A program made the position numbers and the translations under genes. Of a stretch of 64,000 nt of DNA, positions 45,601-54,285 are shown piece by piece (the stretch's first letter is position 1; the number at the start of each line of letters is the position of its first letter). The DNA is from Candidatus Halobeggiatoa sp. HSG11 (GTDB lineage Bacteria > Pseudomonadota > Gammaproteobacteria > Beggiatoales > Beggiatoaceae). The stretch is taken from contig JAUCGL010000001.1 of NCBI GenBank assembly GCA_030378105.1, forward strand, positions 43,544 to 107,543, read 5' to 3'. The notes beneath the pieces were generated by a model. It saw nothing but the letters and a program-made list of their open reading frames with translations. It was not told the origin of the DNA and searched no databases.

Positions 45601-48096
45601 GCAAACTATAATGCTCTGCTTGTTGGTTGGGACAGTTTGGCTCTTCAACCAAATGTTAATTTTCACGGCGGAAATAGCCAATATACCTGTAGTTCTGCGG
45701 CAGATACTGCTCGTGCAAATATGACAAATATAGTTGGTGATAACTGGACAATTACTGATGGTGGATGTATAACGCCAACGGGTAACTTATTAGTAGATAC
45801 TTTAGGTGATATTAATGATGGTGACAATAGTGTAGGCAATAATACCTTACGTGAAGCCATCACTTATGCCACTGCCGGTGATACCATTACCTTTGACTCC
45901 AGCATTGTAGGGCAAACGATAAATTTGAATGATCAATTAACGATTGATAAAGGTTTAACTATTCAAGGTAGTGGACAAATTTTAGATGCTGGTTTCAATA
46001 GCTATCGAGTCATTAAAATTAATACTCCACAAACTGTCAATTTATCTAATATGACTATCACTAACGGCAATTCTTCAGGCAGTTCAGGTGGAGGAATTTA
46101 TGCTAGAGATGCCGATTTGAATATATCGAATGTCGTTTTTGATGGTAATTATGCTGACGATAATGGTGGTGGTGGCCTAGACTATCGTGCCAGCAACCGC
46201 AGTGCCAATGTGAGTTTGACGGATTGTTTATTTACAGGAAATCATGTGAATGATCCGACCAATGCAGGTGGCGGAGCTATCCGAGCAGGTGCTAGAAATA
46301 CTAATATATTAAGCTTTTCAATGGATAATTGTACATTGGAAAGTAATATTATTGATTACGGTAGTAGTTCCGGTGGTGGTGGTATTCGTTTCCGAAATAC
46401 AACCACTACAACGGTTATAGGAACAACCACCGCAACGGTTCGTAATTCTACATTTTATAAAAATAGCGCAAGTGAGGATGGTGGTGCAATTGAGATAATG
46501 ACAAAAAATGTTAACTTGACATTATTAAATAGCACTATTGCCTTCAACGATGCTGATGCTTATGGCAACGGTACAGGTCAAGGTGGTGGTATTTATACAA
46601 TTGCTGATTCTACAGTGAATATACAAAACAGTATCATAGCAGATAATACTTTGGAATCCAGTACGACTGGATATGATTGCATGGGTACGTTAAACTCTTT
46701 AGATTACAATCTTATTGGCAATACAAATGACTGTACTATCACAGGGTCTACTGCGAATAATTTAACTAATTTGAGTCCTATGTTTGGTACATTTGCCAAT
46801 CATGGTGGTTTAACTGAAACATTGTCATTATTACCAACATCACCTGCTATTGATACGGGAGATAATGCAACTTGTTTAACTACTGACCAGCGGGGTACAA
46901 TTCGTCCAAAAGACGGAGACCAAGATGGCACAGCAACATGTGATATAGGTGCTTACGAAGCAGAAACAATACCTTTAGCTCCTTCTGGCTTGAACGCAAC
47001 ATCCATTTCTCCAACTCAAATTAACCTTAGTTGGACAGATAATAGTAATAATGAAACTGGTTTTAAAATTGAGCGTGACAGCACTTTAATTACAACAATA
47101 GCTGCTGATGTTATAATTTATAGCGATATTGGTTTAACTTGTAACACCACCTACAGTTATTCTGTGAAAGCGACTAATGCTGTTGGTGATTCAGCAGCTA
47201 TAACAGCTAGTGCAACTACTCAAGCATGTCCAGTTGAAATAACTGTATATCATAAACTCACAGTAGAGAAAGCTGGCAAAGGAACTATAACTTATGATTA
47301 TGGAATTACTTGTGGAAATGATTGTGAACATAATTTTGCAGATCAAACTGAGCTAACTTTAACCGCAACTCCTGATAAAGACTGGAAATTTATCGGCTGG
47401 ACTGGTGATTGTGATAAAGATGGTTTAGTTATAATAAATAAAGATAAAACTTGTATCGCTACTTTTGAATTCACAGTAAATAATCCAACGGATACCCCGA
47501 CAGATAATACTACTAATGATAATAGTTCAACTGATAATCCAACAGATAACACTACTACTGATAATAGTTCAACTGATGATAATCAAACAAATGATAATTC
47601 AAAAGATACCTCTTCAAATGAACTAGCTGTTGATGGTAACGGCGATGGGATTCAAGATAATAAACAACGTTATGTTATCACCATTCCAGATGCGATAAGT
47701 GGTGAATATATAACTATAGCCAGTCATATTGGCTGCCCTATTAAAATTGCTTCCGCTCATACCGAAGAAGAACAGGCATTTGAGAATGAAAACTATAGCT
47801 TTCCACAAGGTATAGTTTACTATGAAATACAATGCTCAAAAGTCAATTTGACTATTTATTTTCACGGTATGTCCATATTCAGAAAAAAACCAGTTTACAA
47901 GAAATTTGGGCCATTAATTCCGGGTGATCTAAGTACTCTTAGTTGGTACACTTTGCCTGATGTTATTTTTGCTATACAAACTGTCAATGATAAACCAGTG
48001 GCTACTGCTAAATTCACTCTTATAGATGGAGAATTGGGAGATAATACTGGGATTGATGGAAAGATTGTTGATCCGGGTGGAATAACTTTTGAATGA
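42679..48096 (+). CDS. Large secreted mosaic protein: LRR, two BspA-like repeat blocks, beta-helix, FnIII and repeat domains
   Basis: 1805 residues. Signal peptide 1-22 (ending TVYA). Residues 25-320: plant-type leucine-rich repeats with recurring LTGSIPDLSALTSL units. About 325-690 and 691-1030: two similar blocks, each starting TSFITTWKTDNPGTSN with a PKD-like VDWDNDGTFE segment, then BspA/DUF285 repeats (FNQDISSWNVSNVTSM). About 1034-1430: a CSLREA-started right-handed beta-helix (LLVDTLGDINDGD) ending SPAIDTGDNATC. About 1432-1515: FnIII (LNATSISPTQINLSWTDN). About 1524-1603: a bacterial repeat domain (WKFIGWTGDCDKDG). Then an Asp/Thr/Asn-rich linker and a final domain of 155 residues of unknown type. 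Such proteins act as adhesins or surface scaffolds; anchoring is not evident. Confidence 0.9.
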   Translation: MKTIKYLITLILLTIFANTVYAATDCSTQTDMPPAQCDALVALYNSTDGANWSDSPPFATPNKWNQDNSPCSWTGVFCSGINVGWLDRTAQNLDGTLPDLSALTSLQGMYLGGNQLTGSIPDLSALTSLDELYLDNNQLTGSIPNLSTLTNLTEVYINNNLLTGSIPGLSTLINLQILALNYNDLSGMIPALNTLTNLQILYLNGNLLTGTIPDVSLLTNLLEFHLDNNLLTGSIPDLSTLVNLVEIKLHENQLTGSIPNLSSLTNLVDLLLNDNLLTGGIPDLSTLGVLAALDLSNNSLCKYSGIDYTPWNTEVNIYADCPLDGTSFITTWKTDNPGTSNSTSITIPTTGGGYSYDVDWDNDGTFEQSGLTGDVTHDFGTAGTYTIRIQGSFPQIYFNNAGDRQKILDVEQWGNIAWGSMNSAFYGASNLQVSATDSPDLSSVTNMSSMFRDASAFNQDINSWNVSNVTSMGWMFSGASVFNQPLNTWIVNNVTGMQGTFNGASAFNQDISSWNVSNVGTMQKMFQDASSFNQPLNSWNVIGVSTMSWMFDGASSFNQPLNNWNVSNITGMYGMFQDATIFNQDISNWNVSNAVTMRSMFQDAIAFNQDLSGWDVISVNNMTDMFNGVTLSTANYDSLIVGWDSLALQPTVTFEGGGSQYTCGSAAATARANIISTYSWGIFDGGCIAGTDTTSFITTWKTDNPGTSNPTSITIPTKSSLTYSYDVDWNNDGIFDEFGITGDVTHDFSTAGTYTIRIQGSFPRIYFNDDGDKDKILDVEQWGSIAWKSMSSAFQGASNLRVTATDSPDLSDVTSMYQMFQDATTFNQDISNWNVSTVTDMAYLFYQSSFNQDISAWDVSNVTDMAYLFYKSSFNQDISAWNVSNAIDMHRMFQYSAFNQDISSWNVISATDMRKMFDTATAFNQDIGSWNVSNVTTMESMFDGATAFNQDLSTWNVSSVADMTSMFLNVTLSTANYNALLVGWDSLALQPNVNFHGGNSQYTCSSAADTARANMTNIVGDNWTITDGGCITPTGNLLVDTLGDINDGDNSVGNNTLREAITYATAGDTITFDSSIVGQTINLNDQLTIDKGLTIQGSGQILDAGFNSYRVIKINTPQTVNLSNMTITNGNSSGSSGGGIYARDADLNISNVVFDGNYADDNGGGGLDYRASNRSANVSLTDCLFTGNHVNDPTNAGGGAIRAGARNTNILSFSMDNCTLESNIIDYGSSSGGGGIRFRNTTTTTVIGTTTATVRNSTFYKNSASEDGGAIEIMTKNVNLTLLNSTIAFNDADAYGNGTGQGGGIYTIADSTVNIQNSIIADNTLESSTTGYDCMGTLNSLDYNLIGNTNDCTITGSTANNLTNLSPMFGTFANHGGLTETLSLLPTSPAIDTGDNATCLTTDQRGTIRPKDGDQDGTATCDIGAYEAETIPLAPSGLNATSISPTQINLSWTDNSNNETGFKIERDSTLITTIAADVIIYSDIGLTCNTTYSYSVKATNAVGDSAAITASATTQACPVEITVYHKLTVEKAGKGTITYDYGITCGNDCEHNFADQTELTLTATPDKDWKFIGWTGDCDKDGLVIINKDKTCIATFEFTVNNPTDTPTDNTTNDNSSTDNPTDNTTTDNSSTDDNQTNDNSKDTSSNELAVDGNGDGIQDNKQRYVITIPDAISGEYITIASHIGCPIKIASAHTEEEQAFENENYSFPQGIVYYEIQCSKVNLTIYFHGMSIFRKKPVYKKFGPLIPGDLSTLSWYTLPDVIFAIQTVNDKPVATAKFTLIDGELGDNTGIDGKIVDPGGITFE

Positions 48097-48138
48097 TTTT
48101 ATCTTGTTCCTATGTGCTATGTCACTGCTATTTGCATT

Positions 48139-48213
48139 AAGCAGGGCAAACATATAGGTTCGCCCCTACAATATTGAAATATATTGTGTTTTGTAGGAGC
48201 AAACCTTATGTGT
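48139..48213. repeat. Palindromic repeat, terminator-like
   Basis: GGGCAAACATATAGGTTCGC followed after a central AT palindrome by TGTAGGAGCAAACC and GTCCGTCCC. Related to the inner arms of the element at 42297-42367. It lies between convergent genes and could end both. Confidence 0.5.
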
Positions 48214-48220
48214 CCGTCCC

Positions 48221-48949
48221 TTATTCCTTAATTCTAATTGCTTTAACGAAACTATCTATCAATGTAACTTGGTTTTGTTTGTAAATTAAAGTCTTATTAG
48301 TTTTGCCGTTAGAAATTTCTTCTATATAAGAATCAGGTTTTCCCCAGACCTGTATCACCTGCTTTTCAGTCATTGCCATAGTAACATTTTTATTTGTCAC
48401 TTGTTCTGCTAATAAATTCTGCATTTCTTTACTTATAACCCCAGTTTTATTCCATTGAGATATTAAGTATTTAAGGCGTTTTTGTTTAGCTTTTTTACTA
48501 ACTTTTTTGGCGAGGATTTTATTATATTGTTCTTGTTGTCGTAAATTGGTAATAGCTTGTTGACGTAATTGATATTCTTTTTTTTCATCTGTTTTAGTAC
48601 CAGTATCATCAATCAAACGATTATATTCATCATAGACTAATACCCGAGGATAATTTTCTGGATATAAAGGATTACGATACCAAGGAGGAAATTTACTAGA
48701 TAAGTGTGATTTGGAAGTATTTGGGTCTGTCCAAACATACAGCCATTTGGAAGGAGATTTAACAGAATCTTTAGCAATTTCTAAAGTAGGAACAACGACA
48801 GTTGGTAATTCAACAAACCTATGCCCACAATCTATTTTAGAAAATACCGCACCATCACAACATTTATCACCACAAATACCTTGGTTTTGTGAACAACATG
48901 CTATTATTTGGTTTGAATATAATATCAAGATTAAAACTGAAAATTTCAA
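48221..48949 (-). CDS. Probable lipoprotein with BamE/SmpA-like C-terminal segment
   Basis: 242 residues. The start is TTG with a GGAGG ribosome site 10 nt upstream; no ATG lies near. The N-terminus has a short signal with IIACC as lipobox, then a Cys-rich stretch (CGDKCCDG). A basic coiled-coil region lies at about 125-160. The end (VTMAMTEKQVIQVWGKPDSY) resembles the SmpA/OmlA fold, in which a small alpha/beta unit begins with such a motif. Function unknown. Confidence 0.65.
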   Translation of the reverse strand: MKFSVLILILYSNQIIACCSQNQGICGDKCCDGAVFSKIDCGHRFVELPTVVVPTLEIAKDSVKSPSKWLYVWTDPNTSKSHLSSKFPPWYRNPLYPENYPRVLVYDEYNRLIDDTGTKTDEKKEYQLRQQAITNLRQQEQYNKILAKKVSKKAKQKRLKYLISQWNKTGVISKEMQNLLAEQVTNKNVTMAMTEKQVIQVWGKPDSYIEEISNGKTNKTLIYKQNQVTLIDSFVKAIRIKE

Positions 48950-49156
48950 TTTAAAATTGCCTCCTTGACATTGCTGCTGAAAATATTTGAAATGAAGTTA
49001 TTGAGAACGAGATTAAAAATACATTATTTATAGCTTCCTATTATACAGAATATCTTTTGGAGTGCAAAGCTTCAGATTTGGATTATTTATCCTAAAATAT
49101 CTCCAAATCTAACAAGTTTGAACTCCAATTCATTAACTTAATGACGATGTCATTTT

Positions 49157-50287
49157 TTAAGTTCGATCTTTTATGTCAACCCAAGTTGAAATATCAGGTC
49201 CAGTATAATCAGCACTTGGACGGATAATACGATTATTTGCTCTCTGTTCAAATACATGAGCACACCAACCAGTTACACGCGAACAAACAAAAATTGGGGT
49301 AAATAGTTTAGTAGGAATACCCATAAAATGATAAGTGGAAGCATGGAAAAAATCAGCATTGGCAAACATGTTTTTTTCACGTTTCATAACTGTTTCCACT
49401 CTTTCTGATACATCATACAAATGTGTATCACCAACTTTTTCCGATAATTGTTTTGACCAACCTTTAATAATTGGATTACGTGGGTCTTGTACTTTATAGA
49501 CAGGATGACCAAAGCCCATAATTTTATCTTTACGAGTTAACTTATCCAAAACAGCTTTTTCTGCTTCATCAGGAGTTTGCCAATTTCCCAACATTGCCAT
49601 AGCAGCTTCATTAGCACCACCATGTAAAGGACCACGTAATGTACTTATTGCAGCAGTTATACAGGAATGTAAATCAGATAAAGTAGAGGCACAAACTCGA
49701 GCATTAAAAGTTGAAGCATTGAATTCATGTTCGGCGTATAAAATCAAGGAAACACTCATGACTTGCTTATATAGTTCATCAGGAACTTTGTCATGTAATA
49801 AATGTAAAAAATGACCACCCACACTATTATCATCAACTTCAGTATCAATCCGCACTCCATCATGGCTATAACGATACCAATAGCAGATAATGGATGGGAA
49901 AACTGCTAACATTCGTTCAGATATGTCCTTCTGTTGAGAAAAATCACTTTCCATTTCTAAATTGCCCAACATAGAACAACCAGTACGCATCACATCCATT
50001 GGATGAGCATTAGCTGGAATTTGTTCCAACACAGTTTTTAAGGCTTCTGGTAAACCCCGTTGAGCTATTAATTTATCAATAAAATCATCAAGCTCTTGCT
50101 GATTAGGTAATTTACCATGCAGAATCATGTAGGCAACTTCTTCAAAATTTGCCTTTTGTGCCAATTCAGTTATATCATAACCACGATAAGTTAGTCCAGT
50201 ACCGCTTATGCCAACTGTACATAGTTTTGTTTCTCCAGCACTTTGTCCACGTAGTCCTGCACCTGATAAAGCCTTATTTGCTCCCAT
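49157..50287 (-). CDS. prpC: 2-methylcitrate/citrate synthase (PrpC-like)
   Basis: 376 residues with an AGGAG ribosome site. Very like E. coli PrpC across its length: LCTVG near the start, TYRGYDI, HPMDVMRTG, the active-site LYAEHEFNASTF and RGPLHGGANEAAM, then GFGHPVYK and RIIRPSADYTGP. It condenses propionyl-CoA or acetyl-CoA with oxaloacetate. prpB and prpD are not in the window, so it may serve as a citrate synthase in this organism. Confidence 0.92.
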   Translation of the reverse strand: MGANKALSGAGLRGQSAGETKLCTVGISGTGLTYRGYDITELAQKANFEEVAYMILHGKLPNQQELDDFIDKLIAQRGLPEALKTVLEQIPANAHPMDVMRTGCSMLGNLEMESDFSQQKDISERMLAVFPSIICYWYRYSHDGVRIDTEVDDNSVGGHFLHLLHDKVPDELYKQVMSVSLILYAEHEFNASTFNARVCASTLSDLHSCITAAISTLRGPLHGGANEAAMAMLGNWQTPDEAEKAVLDKLTRKDKIMGFGHPVYKVQDPRNPIIKGWSKQLSEKVGDTHLYDVSERVETVMKREKNMFANADFFHASTYHFMGIPTKLFTPIFVCSRVTGWCAHVFEQRANNRIIRPSADYTGPDISTWVDIKDRT

Positions 50288-50411
50288 TTAAGTCTCCTAA
50301 AAGTTTAATAAATATAACAAATGGTATTTAAAATGTATCGCTTATAATATAAAGTTTTAAATGGCAACTGTCAAGACATAATCACAGATACTCTAGTTAA
50401 AAAGGAATTAA

Positions 50412-50509
50412 TATAGCAATTATTAATGGTTAATTATTAATTAAATTCTACAAAAATATCAATTATTTATTTTGTATTACTGTAATCTATTTAATCGGGA
50501 AATGCTATA
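50412..50509. repeat. TATAGC-ended MITE-like element, copy 3
   Basis: 98 bp, reverse orientation relative to copy 1 at 16629: TATAGCAATTATTAATGGTT at the left and AATCGGGAAATGCTATA at the right. Confidence 0.75.
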
Positions 50510-50665
50510 ATACTCGACTATCAAGTTTTTTAGACGCAAGCATTGCGTCTTCTACAATATCAAACAATATACCCAGTAAAGACCACTACCGTTAAGTTAA
50601 ATTTGGATTTCATTATCACAATAAAAACTTGATAGTCGAATATTAATATTAGTATATTTTATATT

Positions 50666-50798
50666 AATACCTTCGCCAATGTCAGAATTTGTTGTTTCTG
50701 GAATGAGGTATGATTTCCCAAAACTCCTATATAACCTTGGTTTCGGGAAATACACTTTGCTCCATTCCCGAAACAACTATCAAATTGGCGAAGGTATT
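50666..50798. repeat. AATACC-ended MITE-like element, copy 4, enlarged
   Basis: 133 bp with ends AATACCTTCGCCAA and TTGGCGAAGGTATT. The interior has two half-units (GATTTCCCAAAACTCC and GGTTTCGGGAAATACAC), making it longer than the other three copies. Confidence 0.75.
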
Positions 50799-50891
50799 AT
50801 TATATTTATGCTTATTTTTAATGTGAATTGCTGAAAATTAACAATTAATGTATGATATTGGAATTAGTTTAATAAATATAGAGAAAATTAT

Positions 50892-51830
50892 ATGTCAGCT
50901 TTAATTTGTGGTTCATTTGCCTTTGATACCATCATGGTTTTTCATGATAAATTTAAACAACATATTTTGCCGGATCAAATGCACATCCTTAATGTTTCAT
51001 TTTTAGTACCAGATTTACGGCGAGAATTTGGAGGTTGTGCTGGTAATATTGCTTATAATCTCAATATATTAGGTGGTGATGCATTGCCAATGGGAACAGT
51101 AGGGATAGATTTTGCTCCTTATGCCGAGTGGATGGATAAATGTGGTATCTCACGTACTCACGTTACTACAATAGATAATATTTACAGTGCTCAAGCATTT
51201 ATAACTACCGATATGGATGATAATCAAATCACTGCTTTCCATCCGGGAGCAATGAATTTTTCACATCATAATAAGGTCTCACAAGCTAAAGATATAACTA
51301 TTGGTATAGTATCTCCGGATGGACGTGAAGGCATGATTGAACATGCAAGACAATTTGTTGCAGCCGGAATTCCATTTATTTTTGACCCCGGTCAAGGTAT
51401 GCCGATGTTTGATGGTAATGATTTATTACAATTTATTGAACAAGCCACTTGGGTTATTGTTAATGATTACGAATGGCAATTAATGCAAGAACATACTGGT
51501 TTATCAGAAAAACAAGTAGCTGAACGAGTGGAAGCCTTAATAATAACCAAAGGTGGTGATGGCTCTGTTATTCATACAGCCGATACAACTTACCAAATTC
51601 CAAGTGCTGATGTTAAGGCTGCTAATGATCCAACCGGTTGTGGCGATGCTTTTCGTGGTGGTTTATTGTATGGTTTGATGAAAGATATTGATTGGGAAAC
51701 TACTGGTAGAGTCGCATCTCTTATGGGAGCAATTAAAGTTGAACATCATGGCACTCAAAATCACAATATAACAATAGAAGAGTTTAAAACACGTTTTAAG
51801 CGTAATTTTGGTTATACCCTCTTAGTATAA
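50892..51830 (+). CDS. PfkB-family sugar/adenosine kinase
   Basis: 312 residues. The start MSALICGSFAFDTIM and the glycine-rich FGGCAGNIAYNLNILGG are the first PfkB signature. The C-terminal catalytic signature is NDPTGCGDAFRGGLLYG with the catalytic Asp. The overall pattern is closest to bacterial adenosine kinase-like proteins. It phosphorylates a sugar or nucleoside with ATP; the exact substrate is not fixed by sequence. Confidence 0.9.
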   Translation: MSALICGSFAFDTIMVFHDKFKQHILPDQMHILNVSFLVPDLRREFGGCAGNIAYNLNILGGDALPMGTVGIDFAPYAEWMDKCGISRTHVTTIDNIYSAQAFITTDMDDNQITAFHPGAMNFSHHNKVSQAKDITIGIVSPDGREGMIEHARQFVAAGIPFIFDPGQGMPMFDGNDLLQFIEQATWVIVNDYEWQLMQEHTGLSEKQVAERVEALIITKGGDGSVIHTADTTYQIPSADVKAANDPTGCGDAFRGGLLYGLMKDIDWETTGRVASLMGAIKVEHHGTQNHNITIEEFKTRFKRNFGYTLLV

Positions 51831-51875
51831 TTTCTAACTTTATACAGAATATTTTGACTTTCACAATGTATAGCA

Positions 51876-51980
51876 TTCCATAGGTTTCACCTATGGCTAT
51901 TCATGTTCTACCCCGTTGAAGTGTTTTATAATCCTGAAAGGATTGAATGTGAATAGACACCAATAAAATTGGTGGAATAT
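51876..51980 (-). repeat. Multi-hairpin family-C repeat, copy 3 (reverse)
   Basis: Runs CCATAGGTTTCACCTATGG, GGCTATTCATG, CCCCGTTGAAG, ATCCTGAAAGGAT, then GAATAGACACCAATAAAATT and GGTGG, the complement of the order in the other copies. Confidence 0.7.
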
Positions 51981-52039
51981 AAAATTTTAATGTTCTGTAT
52001 AAAATTGCTCATGATTCATTTAATAATATAGATAATCTC

Positions 52040-52960
52040 ATGGAAATAATATCATCTAATAGTTTATCCATCCGTTGGAAAAAATACCTAGAATTATGTA
52101 AACCAAAAGTAATTTTATTAATCATATTCACTGCAATAGTTGGTATGTTACTATCAACTAAAGGTATGTTGGCATGGCAAACTGTTATATTTGCTACTTT
52201 AGGTATTGGTCTAGCGTCAGCATCTGGAGCCGCAATTAATCAACTGGTAGAACGGCGAATTGATGCAGTTATGGAACGTACCAAGTCACGACCACTACCA
52301 CAAGGCGATTTAGATGAGAAAAAAGCATTGATTTTTGCTTTAAGTATCGGAGTGATTGCTATACTTATCTTAATATTGTTTGTTAATTTATTAACTGCCA
52401 TACTAACTTTTATTTCTCTGATTGGTTATGCAGTTATTTATACAATTTTTCTTAAACGCTCAACTTCACAAAATATTGTGTTAGGTGGAGCAGCCGGAGC
52501 AGCACCTCCACTGTTAGGCTGGACTGCTATGACCGGAGAAATTCAATCGGAAGCTTTATTATTATTCTTAATAATTTTTGTATGGACTCCACCTCATTTT
52601 TGGGCTTTGGCAATTCGGCGTAGAGAGGAATATGCAAAAGTTGGAATCCCAATGTTGCCAGTTACTCATGGAGTGCCTTTTACAAAATTACAAATATTGC
52701 TTTACACTATACTTTTAGTAGCTGTAACTATTTTACCGTTTATTATCCAGATGAGTGGTTTAATCTATCTAGCTGGAGCCATTGCGCTAGGGATTGGTTT
52801 TTTACGATACGCCATTGCATTATATCTGGCCGAAGATTTTGATAAATTAGCAATGAAAACTTTTGGTTATTCAATATTTTATTTGAATCTATTGTTTATG
52901 TTCTTTTTAGCAGACCATTATGCTCGTATTTTTATTAGGGCATTTTTTTTAGATAGTTGA
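52040..52960 (+). CDS. cyoE: Protoheme IX farnesyltransferase CyoE/CtaB
   Basis: 306 residues with about eight to nine hydrophobic helices. The prenyl-binding motif region is NQLVERRIDAVMERTKSRPLP-type (about 72-92; given here as NQLVERRIDAVM then RTKSRPLP), and the second conserved region is YTIFLKRSTSQNIVLGGAAG. It makes heme O for terminal oxidases in the inner membrane. No oxidase subunit gene is adjacent. Confidence 0.95.
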   Translation: MEIISSNSLSIRWKKYLELCKPKVILLIIFTAIVGMLLSTKGMLAWQTVIFATLGIGLASASGAAINQLVERRIDAVMERTKSRPLPQGDLDEKKALIFALSIGVIAILILILFVNLLTAILTFISLIGYAVIYTIFLKRSTSQNIVLGGAAGAAPPLLGWTAMTGEIQSEALLLFLIIFVWTPPHFWALAIRRREEYAKVGIPMLPVTHGVPFTKLQILLYTILLVAVTILPFIIQMSGLIYLAGAIALGIGFLRYAIALYLAEDFDKLAMKTFGYSIFYLNLLFMFFLADHYARIFIRAFFLDS

Positions 52961-53005
52961 TAATTATAATTTTTTCTTGATATTATATTAAGGATACATG
53001 TAAAT

Positions 53006-53584
53006 ATGGAAAAAAATGAAAACTCTGAAGGTATTGAAGGCATAGTTAAAGTATTTAGTGAGAGTATGACAGAATTCAATAACGCAATGGAATTGCGGGA
53101 TGAATTTGCGGTTAGAATTGGTAAACGGACTACTCAAATTATAAGATTCAGTATGATAGGTTTGTCTATTTTGGGTCTTGCTATGTTTGCTCTTATTTTT
53201 ACCTTATTATTTAGGATGGAACAAATAACGAAAGGTATGGATACTATGGGAAATTACATGCAGCATATGGAAGAAAATTTTATTACAGTAAATAAAAATA
53301 TGGCCAATATGAATGTTTTAATGTCTAATATGAATGAACATGTCAGCGTTATGGTGAATATGAACGAGGCTATTGGTGATATGAATGGAAGTATGTCTCA
53401 AATGGGTGAAAACATGAAAGAAATGAACCAAAATATAGCTTCAATGAAATCTAGTATGAGCTTGATGAGCAGCGATATGGGGAATATGAGCTATCAGTTT
53501 ACCAATTTAAATGGCTCAGTTGGTTCAATGGGATACAATGTTAACCGTATGACAGCTCCTATAAGAATGCTTCCTTTTCCTTAA
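53006..53584 (+). CDS. Membrane protein with methionine-rich coiled coil
   Basis: 192 residues with 29 Met by my count. An AAGGA ribosome site precedes the ATG. One helix (about 47-69, MIGLSILGLAMFALIFTLLF) follows a charged N-terminus. From 72 to 170 Met recurs every three or four residues (MGNYMQHMEEN, NMANMNVLMSNMNEH), a heptad pattern with Met in the core, hence a long coiled coil. Such a Met-lined core could also bind Cu(I), but this is speculation. Its neighbour is cyoE. No family recognised. Confidence 0.7.
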   Translation: MEKNENSEGIEGIVKVFSESMTEFNNAMELRDEFAVRIGKRTTQIIRFSMIGLSILGLAMFALIFTLLFRMEQITKGMDTMGNYMQHMEENFITVNKNMANMNVLMSNMNEHVSVMVNMNEAIGDMNGSMSQMGENMKEMNQNIASMKSSMSLMSSDMGNMSYQFTNLNGSVGSMGYNVNRMTAPIRMLPFP

Positions 53585-54285
53585 ACATTTTTTATGTCTT
53601 AAAATAACGGTAGTCCTCCATAAAGTAGTGATGACTCCAAAAAACCTGCTAGGTCTCAAATACCTAGCAGGTTTAACACTACATATTGGAGGACTACCAA
53701 AATAACTTATATTACAACTTAATTATCAAGTTTTCTATTCCCAACATCTTGATTATACGTTTAAGTTTAATTGCTACTTAATTATAAATATTCATAAAAT
53801 ACATTCGTGTGAAACCTGCGAGGTTTTGGAAACCTCGTAGATTTTAAGTGAAATTATTTATATGAAAAACTACAAAACTTGGGAACCAAATTTTGTTAAG
53901 CTTAAGCAATATCTTATTTCAAATAAATCAACCAAAGTTGAAACTTTGGACTCCAACAAATATTTTTTAACTTAATGAGGCCTAATTACTATTTAAGTTA
54001 AAATAGATGATTTCATCAATCAATAATTTACAATAAATTGTCAAAATTTTTCATATCCTAGTTTCGGATGTTATTGAATTTCACATTTATGAACAATTAC
54101 AAATACTTATTATCATTCATAATTTCACCATAATATGAATAATGTTGATTTTTGAATTAATTATGTTAAGTTCAGTATATGAAAATTGTATATCTCCTTA
54201 ATCACCATTTTATCTTTTGTAATGCGTTAATTACAATAATTATTTTGTATAAGGTATATTCTATGCATTACTACATTATTAATAA
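53585..54285. other. Intergenic region of 700 bp with hairpin repeats
   Basis: Two family-E hairpins: AACCTGCTAGGT...ACCTAGCAGGTT (53643-53673), a likely terminator for the Met-rich gene, and CTGCGAGGTTT...AAACCTCGTAG (53816-53840). A GGACTCCAAC-type partial repeat lies near 53940. The last 300 bp are very AT-rich and precede the transport operon. Confidence 0.5.
53643..53673 (+). terminator. Perfect 12-bp hairpin after the Met-rich gene (family E)
   Basis: AACCTGCTAGGT and ACCTAGCAGGTT around a 7-nt loop. There is no long T tract, so termination is likely only in part; it may equally be a dispersed repeat. Confidence 0.45.

Larger units (their letters stand above)
50288..50891. other. Divergent intergenic region of 600 bp with two MITE-like elements
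   Basis: Between prpC and the PfkB kinase gene. Holds a TATAGC-ended element (50412-50509) and an AATACC-ended one (50666-50798), with CGACTATCAAGTTTTT and its complement AAAACTTGATAGTCG between them. No gene seen; promoters for both flanks must lie here. Confidence 0.55.

Noticed and set aside
53862..53978. Plus-strand frame of 38 codons starting MKNYKTWEPNF
   Set aside because: It begins in a family-E repeat tail and ends in another repeat-like stretch; no ribosome site.
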